From contig CAZNLR010000059.1 of the NCBI GenBank assembly GCA_964574215.1, positions 1-23,455 of the forward strand: a stretch of DNA of 23,455 nt, in the 5' to 3' direction. Source of the DNA: GCA-2725625 sp964574215 (GTDB lineage: Bacteria > Pseudomonadota > Alphaproteobacteria > Rhodospirillales > UBA2165). Position numbers and translations under genes: made by a program. Below the pieces are notes generated by a model. The model searched no databases. It was given only the letters and a program-made list of their open reading frames with translations, and was not told the DNA's origin. Within the stretch, counting starts at the first letter, position 1; every line of letters starts with the position of its first letter. Below, one piece after another: positions 15,785-22,824 of the stretch.

Positions 15785-16351
15785 ATGGCGGATAACATCA
15801 CAGAAGAAGACCCATCGGGATCAAGATCCGAATCCGATGGGTCTTCCTTTCTTTATCGTCTGACCTCGCTGCAAAGCGGGCTCGGTACGGTTGGGATTTT
15901 GATTCTAATTGTATTGATCAATACCGATGTTATCGGTCGGTATGTTTTTAACTCGCCCCTAACGGGAGTGCCCGAGGTGGTCAGTTTGGCCATCGTCGGC
16001 ATCGTCTATCTGCAAATCTCCCACGCCATCCGTCAGGACCGGTTTATCCGGTCCGATATGTTTATCAGCCGCCTTCTCCTCAGACGGCCCAGGGTTGCGC
16101 ATTTGCTGCTGTGCTTCCATCATCTGGTCGGCGCGATTCTGGTTGGTGTGGTGTTTATTTTCGTCTACCCGAAATTTATCGAGGCTTATCACACCGATGA
16201 ATACATCGGCAGCTTCGGTTACTTCACGGCGCCTATCTGGCCGGTCGGACTGGTCATCCTGATCGGTTGCGGAACCTCGGTGGTTCAATTTGCCGTTATT
16301 GCCGTCCAAGACTTTAAAAAGGCCGTCACCGGAGGCCAAAAAGATGGATGA
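15785..16351 (+). CDS. dctQ: TRAP transporter small permease (DctQ family)
   Basis: A 188-residue inner-membrane protein with four hydrophobic segments (about 28-48, 58-78, 104-126 and 145-168). It has the family signature 'NTDVIGRYVFNSPLTGVPEV' followed by 'ISHAIRQDRFIRSDMF'. DctQ bridges the binding protein and the large DctM subunit. The N-terminus (about 1-25) is polar and acidic, so it is not a signal peptide. ATG at 15785 has no clear ribosome-binding site, which may mean low or coupled translation. Its last 8 bases overlap the dctM start (ATGGATGA), a typical coupled arrangement. Confidence 0.9.
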   Translation: MADNITEEDPSGSRSESDGSSFLYRLTSLQSGLGTVGILILIVLINTDVIGRYVFNSPLTGVPEVVSLAIVGIVYLQISHAIRQDRFIRSDMFISRLLLRRPRVAHLLLCFHHLVGAILVGVVFIFVYPKFIEAYHTDEYIGSFGYFTAPIWPVGLVILIGCGTSVVQFAVIAVQDFKKAVTGGQKDG

Positions 16352-17657
16352 AATGCAGATCGGCTTGGCCGCCATCGTTCTTATGCTTTTTCTCATCCAG
16401 ACCGGCATGCATGTGGCCGTGGCGCTGTTTCTTTTGTCTTTTGTCGGTGTCTGGTTGATGAAAGACAATATGAATATAGCCGGAAGGCTTGTCGCCATTT
16501 CAGCTCAACACAGTATGCAGCGCTATGAATTCGGCGTGCTGCCATTGTTCGTCGTCATGGGCCTGATCGTCAGCGCTACAGGTATGGGCCGCGATACATT
16601 CGACGTTGCAGGACAGATATTCCGCCGCATGAAAGGCGGGCTCGGCATGGCGACGGTGAGCGCCAACGCCATTTTCGCCGCCATCAACGGCACCACCATC
16701 GCTTCGGCGTCCGTTTTCACCAAAGTGGCGGTGCCGGAGCTCATCCGCCACGGCTACACCAAGCGCTTTGCCGTCGGCGTGGTGGCCGGCTCCTCGGTCC
16801 TCGGCATGTTGATACCGCCGAGCCTCCTTTTGATTATCTACGGTGTTGTAGCGGAAGTTTCCATCGGCGCGTTGTTCACGGCCGGCATTTTGCCGGGAAT
16901 TTTGCTCTCGGCCGCTTTTATCGGCGTTATCATGGTGATGAGCCGCTTCTTCCCGCAAACCGTAACGATACCCGAGAGCAATAAAAGTCTTCAAGAATAT
17001 GACGACAGCTTGGGCGCCATGGCGGCAAAAATATCACCCATTATAATTTTAATTTTGATCGTTCTGGGTGGTATTTACGGCGGCATTATTACACCGGTTG
17101 AAGCCGGCGGCGTCGGCGCCCTAGCCGCCTTGATCATCGCCCTGATCAAGCGCAAACTGACGTTGCGCATGTTCTGGAACGTGCTGGTGGAGACTGGGAT
17201 GGTGACGGGCGCCATCGCCTTTTTGCTCATCGCCGCCCATCTTTACGCCAATATGCTGGCGCTGTCCGGCTTGCCGGATTTCATTTCCCAGCAAATGGAG
17301 GCCCATGAATTAAGCTTCGCCGCCTCTTTGGTCATCTACCTCATCATCATCATCCTGCTGGGCACAATTCTCGATTCGGCGTCGATTATTCTAATCCTTG
17401 TTCCCCTGATGATGCCGGTGGTTGAGGCTCTGGGAATCGATGCCGTCTGGTTTGGCATTGTCACCATCATTGCCGTTGAAATCGGCCTGCTGACGCCGCC
17501 GCTGGGGATCGCCTGCTTTGTCATCAAGACCAATTTAAATGACGACAGTGTCAGCCTCGGCGACATCTTTATCGGCGCCGCCCCGTTTGCGCTGACTATG
17601 TTGTTTGTTTTGGTCATTATCGTCATTGAGCCGTGGTTTGCGTTGGCCCTGTTGTGA
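16344..17657 (+). CDS. dctM: TRAP transporter large permease (DctM family)
   Basis: A 437-residue, roughly 12-helix transport subunit that exchanges solute with Na+. Typical motifs include 'GLGMATVSANAIFAAINGTT', 'SSVLGMLIPPSLLLIIYG' and, near the C-terminus, 'EIGLLTPPLGIACFVIK'. ATG at 16344 is chosen because GGAGG lies 8 bp upstream and gives the normal N-terminus; frames starting earlier run inside dctQ. It forms one operon with dctP and dctQ, and the cupin gene follows after 21 bp. Confidence 0.93.
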   Translation: MDEMQIGLAAIVLMLFLIQTGMHVAVALFLLSFVGVWLMKDNMNIAGRLVAISAQHSMQRYEFGVLPLFVVMGLIVSATGMGRDTFDVAGQIFRRMKGGLGMATVSANAIFAAINGTTIASASVFTKVAVPELIRHGYTKRFAVGVVAGSSVLGMLIPPSLLLIIYGVVAEVSIGALFTAGILPGILLSAAFIGVIMVMSRFFPQTVTIPESNKSLQEYDDSLGAMAAKISPIIILILIVLGGIYGGIITPVEAGGVGALAALIIALIKRKLTLRMFWNVLVETGMVTGAIAFLLIAAHLYANMLALSGLPDFISQQMEAHELSFAASLVIYLIIIILLGTILDSASIILILVPLMMPVVEALGIDAVWFGIVTIIAVEIGLLTPPLGIACFVIKTNLNDDSVSLGDIFIGAAPFALTMLFVLVIIVIEPWFALALL

Positions 17658-17678
17658 CCTAACAACTAAGAGAGAAAT

Positions 17679-18221
17679 ATGACAGATACTCCCAAAATCC
17701 GCCGTGTCGTCACGGGCCATGATAGCGATGGAAAATCTATAATAATAGAAGATGGCCCGTCACCTTCGATTCGAACAGTTCCTGAAAGACCGGGTTACAT
17801 CGTGAACAACATCTGGGCGACGGGAGCCGCACCGTCGGATGTGGATGCGCCCGACGGTATTGCCGATCATGTCGGCGTCAGCCCGCCGGCCGGTGGCACC
17901 GTTATCCGGGTCATCGATTTCCCGCCGGAACCCGAAGACAAGGAAGAACTGGCGCGTATGTTGAAAGCGTCTTTTGGCCAATTGTTCAGCGACGCCCATC
18001 AGGAGGGTGACCCGAAACAGCATCCCGGCATGCACCAGACCGATACCATCGACTATGCTTTGGTCATGTCCGGCGAGATTTTGGCGATTTTGGATGAAGA
18101 GGAAACCGTGCTTAAGGCCGGTGACGTGCTGATCCAGCGGGGCACCAATCATGCCTGGGCCAACCGCTCCGGAAAACCGTGCCGGGTCGCCTTTGTGCTG
18201 ATCGACGGAAAGGCCGATTAA
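17679..18221 (+). CDS. Cupin-domain protein of unknown substrate
   Basis: A 180-residue protein with a single C-terminal cupin. Motif 1 carries H115 and H119 ('QHPGMHQTDTIDYALVMSGE', 114-133) and motif 2 carries H158 ('QRGTNHAW'). This gives a plausible metal site, although the usual glutamate of motif 1 is replaced by a D/T-rich segment (D122, D125). Residues 1-90 look like an additional strand-rich domain of the kind found in small catabolic cupins. AGAGAGA lies 5-6 bp before ATG 17679. It sits at the end of the TRAP operon, so it probably modifies or handles the imported compound. I cannot say whether it is an enzyme or a sensor. Confidence 0.82.
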   Translation: MTDTPKIRRVVTGHDSDGKSIIIEDGPSPSIRTVPERPGYIVNNIWATGAAPSDVDAPDGIADHVGVSPPAGGTVIRVIDFPPEPEDKEELARMLKASFGQLFSDAHQEGDPKQHPGMHQTDTIDYALVMSGEILAILDEEETVLKAGDVLIQRGTNHAWANRSGKPCRVAFVLIDGKAD

Positions 18222-18257
18222 CCGGATATACCGCCGGGAACGGCTGTAAATAGCCTG

Positions 18258-18295
18258 TTCACATCTTTTCACATATTTGTAACAACCGGTATACA
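18258..18295 (+). promoter_or_regulatory. Kinase-gene promoter with three heptamers on a 10-bp period
   Basis: TTCACAT occurs at 18258-18264 and 18268-18274, and a related TTGTAAC at 18278-18284. All three start exactly 10 bp apart, one helical turn. They run into a good -10 element, TATACA (18290-18295), whose -35 position has no sigma-70 match. This layout fits an OmpR/PhoB-type activator bound over the -35 region. The kinase ATG is at 18317. Confidence 0.45.
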
Positions 18296-18316
18296 TCGGG
18301 TCCCTAAAATATCGTA

Positions 18317-20074
18317 ATGGGGATATCCTATTTTTCAGTTTCGGAGCCCAGTGGGCTCCCAGAAAATTTCCCTGGCCTGAATCAGGCAAATACCGGCGGG
18401 GGAGACAGCGGCGGCCCGTCCGCGCGCCGTGATTATGCGGTCGATAATCTCCTTATTCAGCAGCTGCAAAGCAATATCTTCATCCCCATTTTGGCTAACT
18501 CCATATTGGCGGTCGCTGTCGCCTACGTCATGCGCAACGCTGTCGAGGAAATTGTTCTGATATCCTGGCTGGCGTCGGTTTTGGTTCTGAATATCACCCG
18601 TCTGGCCCTTTTCAGTTTTAAACCGGTTAGTTCCCTGACGTCCGTCGAAAGAACGCACTGGGCATGGAAATATACAGTCAGCGTCGGTATATTGGGGATC
18701 GCCTGGGGGGTCGCCGGGATATTGTTTTTCGCCGGTGACGCACCCCATCTTAACGTGTTTTTGGCTTTCGTGTTGGGCGGGTTGAGCGCCGGCGCTGTTA
18801 CCACCTACGTTTCCTGGTTACCGGCTTTCTTTTCGTTCAGTCTTTTATCCATTTCGCCCTTGGCGGTCAGGTTCTTTTTGGAACCTGGTGAATTGCCCTT
18901 GATCATGGGCGCCATGCTGGCCTTGTTTTTGATCTTCACCAGCGTATTGGCGAAATCGTTCAACAATTCGATGATACAAATGCTATCGCTCAAGGTTGAG
19001 CGCTCCCATCTGCTCAACGAGCGGGATGTCAGCGAAGCCTTTTTCTCCAAAGCCTTTCATTCCAGTCCCGCCCTGATGGCCGTGTCACGGCCTTCCGGCG
19101 GGCGTCTCTATGATGTCAATAATACCTGGACCGATATCACCGGTTATACCTATGACGAAGCCATGCAGTCGTCGGTTACCAAACTTGGTATCTGGGACCG
19201 GCCGGCCGAGCGTGACCGGTTTCTCCAGGAGATCGACAAGCATGGTCACCTGCGCGGATGGGAAACCGTATTCCGGACCAAGAATGGCGATAAACTGGAT
19301 ATGCTGGTATCCGGGGAAATGATTGATGTCGGAGATGAAAAGCGGCTGCTTTTCATCGGGCAGGACATCACCCGTCTCAAAGAGGTCGAGCGGCTCAAAT
19401 CCGAATTCGTATCGATTGTCAGCCATGAACTGCGGACGCCGCTGACCTCCATCAAGGGATCTTTGGGTCTTATCCTGGGTGGAGCGACCGGGAATATATC
19501 TGAAAAATCAACCGAGCTATTGGAACTGGCGCAGAAAAACGCCGCCAAGCTTGAATTGCTGGTAAATGACATCCTCGATTTTGAAAGACTGCAATCGGGT
19601 AGAATGCAGTTTGAATTTAAGGACTGTGATCTGGCTCAGTTGATCAAGGAAACGGTGCGTCAATGTGCGCCCTATGCTGAAAATTTGGGGGTGACGTTGC
19701 AGGTAGAACCGTTACCGGAAAATTTAATTGTTAATGTGGATAGCGATCGGATTGGCCAGGTGCTGATTAATATCCTCTCCAACGCGGTGAAGTTCTCTCC
19801 GAAGGACGAACATGTGAAAATCGCCGCTATGGTCAAGGACGCTCATGTCCGGGTCGAAATCGCCGACAATGGTCCGGGCATTAATGATGACTTCAAGGAT
19901 CAGGTATTCGACCGGTTTGCCCAGGAGGATTCCTCGGATACGCGCAGCATCGAAGGGTCGGGCCTGGGGCTGAGCATTTCCAAATCGATCATTGATCAGC
20001 ATGAGGGTGAAATCGGCTTCGACAGCTGGGTCGGCATCGGCTCGACTTTCTATTTCGAACTTCCCCTCGCCTGA
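18317..20074 (+). CDS. Membrane-bound PAS-domain sensor histidine kinase
   Basis: A 585-residue kinase. Residues about 55-215 contain roughly six hydrophobic segments, followed by a PAS domain (about 245-355). The HisKA dimerisation helix has phospho-acceptor H370 in 'SHELRTPLTS'. The HATPase domain shows the N box 'NILSNAVKF' (N489), G1 'DNGPG' (517-521) and G2 'GSGLGLS' (547-553). It phosphorylates a response regulator after sensing a membrane or intracellular cue. No receiver domain and no response-regulator gene are in the window, so the partner is elsewhere. ATG at 18317 lacks a ribosome-binding site; the first 45 residues are glycine-rich and may be untranslated if a later start is used. 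It is convergent with the binding-domain protein gene, separated by a hairpin. Confidence 0.9.
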   Translation: MGISYFSVSEPSGLPENFPGLNQANTGGGDSGGPSARRDYAVDNLLIQQLQSNIFIPILANSILAVAVAYVMRNAVEEIVLISWLASVLVLNITRLALFSFKPVSSLTSVERTHWAWKYTVSVGILGIAWGVAGILFFAGDAPHLNVFLAFVLGGLSAGAVTTYVSWLPAFFSFSLLSISPLAVRFFLEPGELPLIMGAMLALFLIFTSVLAKSFNNSMIQMLSLKVERSHLLNERDVSEAFFSKAFHSSPALMAVSRPSGGRLYDVNNTWTDITGYTYDEAMQSSVTKLGIWDRPAERDRFLQEIDKHGHLRGWETVFRTKNGDKLDMLVSGEMIDVGDEKRLLFIGQDITRLKEVERLKSEFVSIVSHELRTPLTSIKGSLGLILGGATGNISEKSTELLELAQKNAAKLELLVNDILDFERLQSGRMQFEFKDCDLAQLIKETVRQCAPYAENLGVTLQVEPLPENLIVNVDSDRIGQVLINILSNAVKFSPKDEHVKIAAMVKDAHVRVEIADNGPGINDDFKDQVFDRFAQEDSSDTRSIEGSGLGLSISKSIIDQHEGEIGFDSWVGIGSTFYFELPLA

Positions 20075-20081
20075 ACGCCAC

Positions 20082-20099
20082 CCGCCTAAAGCCAGGCGG
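20082..20099. terminator. Bidirectional hairpin between convergent genes
   Basis: CCGCCT (20082-20087) pairs with AGGCGG (20094-20099) around a 6-nt loop. It begins 8 bp after the kinase stop and overlaps the final codons and stop (20086-20088) of the opposite gene. On the plus strand it is followed by a weak CTTCGATTTT. Confidence 0.45.
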
Positions 20100-20739
20100 C
20101 TTCGATTTTCGCAATGCCTCCAGAGGATCGGAACTCCGCCAACGCCCGGTTGAAAGACGGCAAGATATTTTGCGGATCATCCACCGCCACGGCCAATGCC
20201 GCATCCATTTCATCGAACGGCGCCCCGGGAATTGAAAGGGCGTTCTTGTAGCCGCGCCGCACCAAGTGAACGCCGATGTGATAATTGAGAGCGGTCACGT
20301 CGGCTTCGCCGGTAGCGGCGGCATTCAACGACTCATCGTAGGAAGAGGTCTCGAAAATTTGCAATTCGGGAAAGCGATCCCGGATCAAGGCGACCAAAGG
20401 TCCGGTCGCCGGGGTCGCCACACGTGGCCGGTCGACGCCGTCGGCCACCGTCCAGGGCCGGGCCGTAGGAGCGAACCAGGCGGCGCCCGTTTTGATTATG
20501 GGATCGGAGAAATCGCAGCCCCGATCATGGCCGGGCGTGATGGCCTTGAAGGCGATGGCGTCCACGTCGTCCGCCGCCAATGCGGTTATATGATCGGCCA
20601 AAGGGAGTGGGACATAGGCGGCCTCCAGACCGGCGCGGGAAAACGCCAGGTTCAGAATTTCGATGACTAAGCCTTCCGGTGCGCCGTCGTTTTCGCAGGT
20701 CAGCGGCAAAAAGTCCGGCTCGTAGGCGATGCGTATCAT
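20086..20739 (-). CDS. Substrate-binding-domain protein (SBP_bac_3 type) without a signal peptide
   Basis: A 217-residue bilobed binding protein resembling the amino-acid-binding components of ABC transporters. It opens 'MIRIAYEPDFLPLTCEND' with 'GLVIEILNLAF', the usual first lobe, and later has 'ADVTALNYHIG' and 'NRALAEFRSSGGIAKI' near the end. It begins directly with the first strand of the domain, and an in-frame stop lies close upstream, so no export signal can be added. GGGGGAGGA abuts the ATG unusually closely. No permease or ATPase gene is nearby. It could be a cytoplasmic ligand-binding or enzymatic relative such as a cyclohexadienyl dehydratase-like protein, or a decayed transporter gene. 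It is divergent from the reductive dehalogenase-like gene with a shared 108-bp promoter region. Confidence 0.72.
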   Translation of the reverse strand: MIRIAYEPDFLPLTCENDGAPEGLVIEILNLAFSRAGLEAAYVPLPLADHITALAADDVDAIAFKAITPGHDRGCDFSDPIIKTGAAWFAPTARPWTVADGVDRPRVATPATGPLVALIRDRFPELQIFETSSYDESLNAAATGEADVTALNYHIGVHLVRRGYKNALSIPGAPFDEMDAALAVAVDDPQNILPSFNRALAEFRSSGGIAKIEAAWL

Positions 20740-20847
20740 TCCTCCCCCGATGTATTTTCAACTGCGATTCATTTGATTTCTGTGCTTGCAGTCTGCCGAC
20801 CGTCAATTCTAAAGTCTATGGCAAAGAATGAAACAGGGAACCGATCC

Positions 20848-21819
20848 ATGACCGCCGACACCCACCGCCAGTGGCCCGACTTTACCCCAAAAGGAGACGT
20901 GCTGGCCTTGCTGCCGGACGCCAGGGGCAACGATATCAACGGGCTCGGCGAGGACACCGTCCGCCGGCCGTCGCCCATCATGTGGCACAGCCCCGATATC
21001 CTGGCCCATGGCGACCTGCAAAGTTGGTTTTTCGCCCACGCCAACGCGCCGGGGGCGACCGAACACCGTTTAAAAAGCATGGAGTTTATGAAGCAGCCCT
21101 TGGCCGGGCTGGCCGAAACGCGGCCCGATTGGTCACCGGAGGAATGGACTTCCAAGGTCAAGCAAGCCGCTTTGTCGCGGGAGGCCGATCAGGTGGGCAT
21201 TGCCGAGATGAACCCGGACTGGGTGTTTGAAGGATATGAAGCGCCCTACAAATGGATGATCGTCATCGCCGTCGCCATGGATTACGAGTGCCTCAAAACC
21301 GCCCCCAGCGAGAAATCCCAGACCGAAGTGCAGAACCAGTATGCCCGGGGCACCCGCGCCGCCTACAAGCTGGCGGGCTGGCTTCGGGAGCAGGGTTGGG
21401 AGGCTCACCCCCATGGCGGCCCCATGGCGGGACCGGTGCTGATCATCCCGGCGGCCATCCAGGCGGGTCTGGGCGAACTGGGCAAGCACGGCTCCATGAT
21501 CAACCGCCAATTCGGCTCGGCCTTCCGTCTGGCCTGCGTGCTCACCGACGCGCCGCTGATTGCCGACCGGCCGGACGAGATCGGCATCGACGATTTCTGC
21601 ACCAACTGTCAGGTCTGTTCCCGGGCCTGTCCGGTGGACGCCATCTATGCGGAAAAGCAACCCGTGCGGGGCGACAGGAAATGGTACGTGGATTTCGACG
21701 ACTGCATTTTGTATTTTGTGGAAAACAACGGCTGCGGTGCCTGCATCGGCCAATGCCCCTGGTCCCGCCCCGGCACGTCACCCCGGCTGGCGGATAAACT
21801 GGCGCGGCGGCGGGAATAG
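20848..21819 (+). CDS. Reductive dehalogenase-like / QueG-related double [4Fe-4S] protein
   Basis: A 323-residue soluble Fe-S protein. Cluster 1 is C251-x2-C254-x2-C257-x3-C261-P; cluster 2 is formed by C286 and then C296-x2-C299-x3-C303-P. The preceding segment 'AGLGELGKHGSMINRQFGSAFRLACVLTDAPL' region (206-237) and 'KWYVDFDDC...GCGACIGQCPW' (278-305) follow the layout of cobalamin-dependent reductive dehalogenases (RdhA) and the tRNA enzyme epoxyqueuosine reductase QueG. The spacing and the 'RKWYVD' context look closer to RdhA, and QueG's C-terminal HEAT-like part is absent. There is no Tat signal and no RdhB anchor gene, unlike respiratory enzymes. ATG at 20848 has AGGGAA about 8 bp upstream; ATG at 20818 lacks one. 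A cysteine-type GST gene follows after 20 bp. Confidence 0.72.
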   Translation: MTADTHRQWPDFTPKGDVLALLPDARGNDINGLGEDTVRRPSPIMWHSPDILAHGDLQSWFFAHANAPGATEHRLKSMEFMKQPLAGLAETRPDWSPEEWTSKVKQAALSREADQVGIAEMNPDWVFEGYEAPYKWMIVIAVAMDYECLKTAPSEKSQTEVQNQYARGTRAAYKLAGWLREQGWEAHPHGGPMAGPVLIIPAAIQAGLGELGKHGSMINRQFGSAFRLACVLTDAPLIADRPDEIGIDDFCTNCQVCSRACPVDAIYAEKQPVRGDRKWYVDFDDCILYFVENNGCGACIGQCPWSRPGTSPRLADKLARRRE

Positions 21820-21839
21820 AACAATTAGGGGAGGGAGTT

Positions 21840-22640
21840 ATGATTGAACTTTATCATTTTTGGGATTCACCGTGCTGTTTCAAAGTCCGCACGGTGCTAG
21901 CGGAAAAAAATCTGGACTGGCAGGAACATCTTATCGCCTCGGTCCAGTTCGACCATTTTCAGCCGGACTACCAGGCGATCAATCCTCATTCCATCGTGCC
22001 GACCCTGATCCACGACGGGAACATCCTGTTGCAATCGGGCGTCATCGCCGAATATCTGGATGAGGCGTATCCCGATAACCCGCTGAAGCCCGAAGACCCC
22101 GTGACGCGCGCTATCATGCGCCAGTGGGCCTACGAGGAGGGAGCCTACCTTTTTCCCCTGATCGTCATTATGAGCTTCAATCTGATGATGACGCTCCGGG
22201 AAAAAGCCTACGGCATGGACCAGTTGAAGGAATGGTCGAAACGGCATCCCGATCAGGCCAGGGCCCAGGACTATCTGAACCGGGTGTCCTCGCCCATGGA
22301 CCAGGAAGCGGTCGATGCGGCCGGGAAAAAATTCGCCTGGTTTATGGCAAGGCTGGAAAATCAGTTCGAAGCGTCGGGCGGCCCCTGGGTCTGCGGCGGG
22401 ACCTACTCCCTGGCCGATATCAGTCTCGGTCCCATCCTGGACCGCATCGATTATCTCGACATGCTCGATCTGTTGGCGGGAACGCCCAAGGTGGCGGCCT
22501 GGTATGAGCGCATCAAGGAACGCCCCGCTTTCCAAAAAGGCGCGCCGCCCTTCGAGTACCGCATGTGGGGGCCGAAAAAACCGATCCCCGAAAATCAGGT
22601 CAGCCCGGACGCTCCTTACGCATCCTTTCCCAGCGATTAA
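21840..22640 (+). CDS. Glutathione S-transferase family protein with an active-site cysteine motif
   Basis: A 266-residue GST. The N-terminal thioredoxin-like domain begins 'MIELYHFWDSPCCFKVR' and has the cis-proline P54 ('SIVPTL') and the glutathione-binding Q65-S66 ('LLQSGVIAEYL'). The helical C-terminal domain contains 'YSLADISLGPILDRIDYL'. C12 and C13 fall where glutathione-dependent dehalogenases such as tetrachlorohydroquinone dehalogenase have their nucleophilic cysteine (S-x-C-x-x-K-x-R). The overall layout also recalls beta-etherase (LigF-type) GSTs. GGGGAGGGAG directly precedes the ATG, and the gene is 20 bp after the reductive dehalogenase-like gene, so they are co-transcribed. The substrate is unknown; cysteine chemistry (thiolysis or dehalogenation) is inferred. 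Confidence 0.88.
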   Translation: MIELYHFWDSPCCFKVRTVLAEKNLDWQEHLIASVQFDHFQPDYQAINPHSIVPTLIHDGNILLQSGVIAEYLDEAYPDNPLKPEDPVTRAIMRQWAYEEGAYLFPLIVIMSFNLMMTLREKAYGMDQLKEWSKRHPDQARAQDYLNRVSSPMDQEAVDAAGKKFAWFMARLENQFEASGGPWVCGGTYSLADISLGPILDRIDYLDMLDLLAGTPKVAAWYERIKERPAFQKGAPPFEYRMWGPKKPIPENQVSPDAPYASFPSD

Positions 22641-22667
22641 TTTAAGAAGATCCCAGGATGTTATTTC

Positions 22668-22716
22668 GTGGAAATTCCACTATACGCAAAAAACAATTCC
22701 ACGATACGCAAAAAAC
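22668..22716. repeat. Palindrome plus 22-bp tandem repeat upstream of the second ASST-like gene
   Basis: GTGGAAATTCCAC (22668-22680) is a perfect 6-1-6 palindrome with a TGGAA/TTCCA core like IclR-family operators. Overlapping it, a 22-bp unit occurs twice in tandem (22673-22694 and 22695-22716). It begins AATTCCAC, ends ATACGCAAAAAAC, and differs at one base (T/G at position 9). The two-turn spacing of the TTCCAC halves suggests a multi-site operator. Confidence 0.6.
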
Positions 22717-22769
22717 CGGGATTAGACCTCGCGGTCGAGCGTTTCTCAGGTTTTAATTACCAAGTCGAA

Positions 22770-22800
22770 ACCAGGCCGGTTGTTTGCCTGGTGTGACCAG
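22770..22800 (+). promoter_or_regulatory. Two mutually exclusive leader hairpins
   Basis: ACCAGGC (22770-22776) can pair with GCCTGGT (22786-22792). The CTGGT half (22788-22792) can instead pair with ACCAG (22796-22800). The two stems share bases, so only one can form at a time, and they end 11 bp before the GGAGG ribosome-binding site at 22811. This could be a small attenuator or translational switch. No protein or ligand partner is evident. Confidence 0.3.
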
Positions 22801-22824
22801 AAATAAAATCGGAGGAAAAGTGAG

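Noticed and set aside
22673..22716. The tandem 22-bp repeat as a CRISPR array or transposon end
   Set aside because: There are only two directly abutting copies with no spacers, no cas genes and no transposase nearby.
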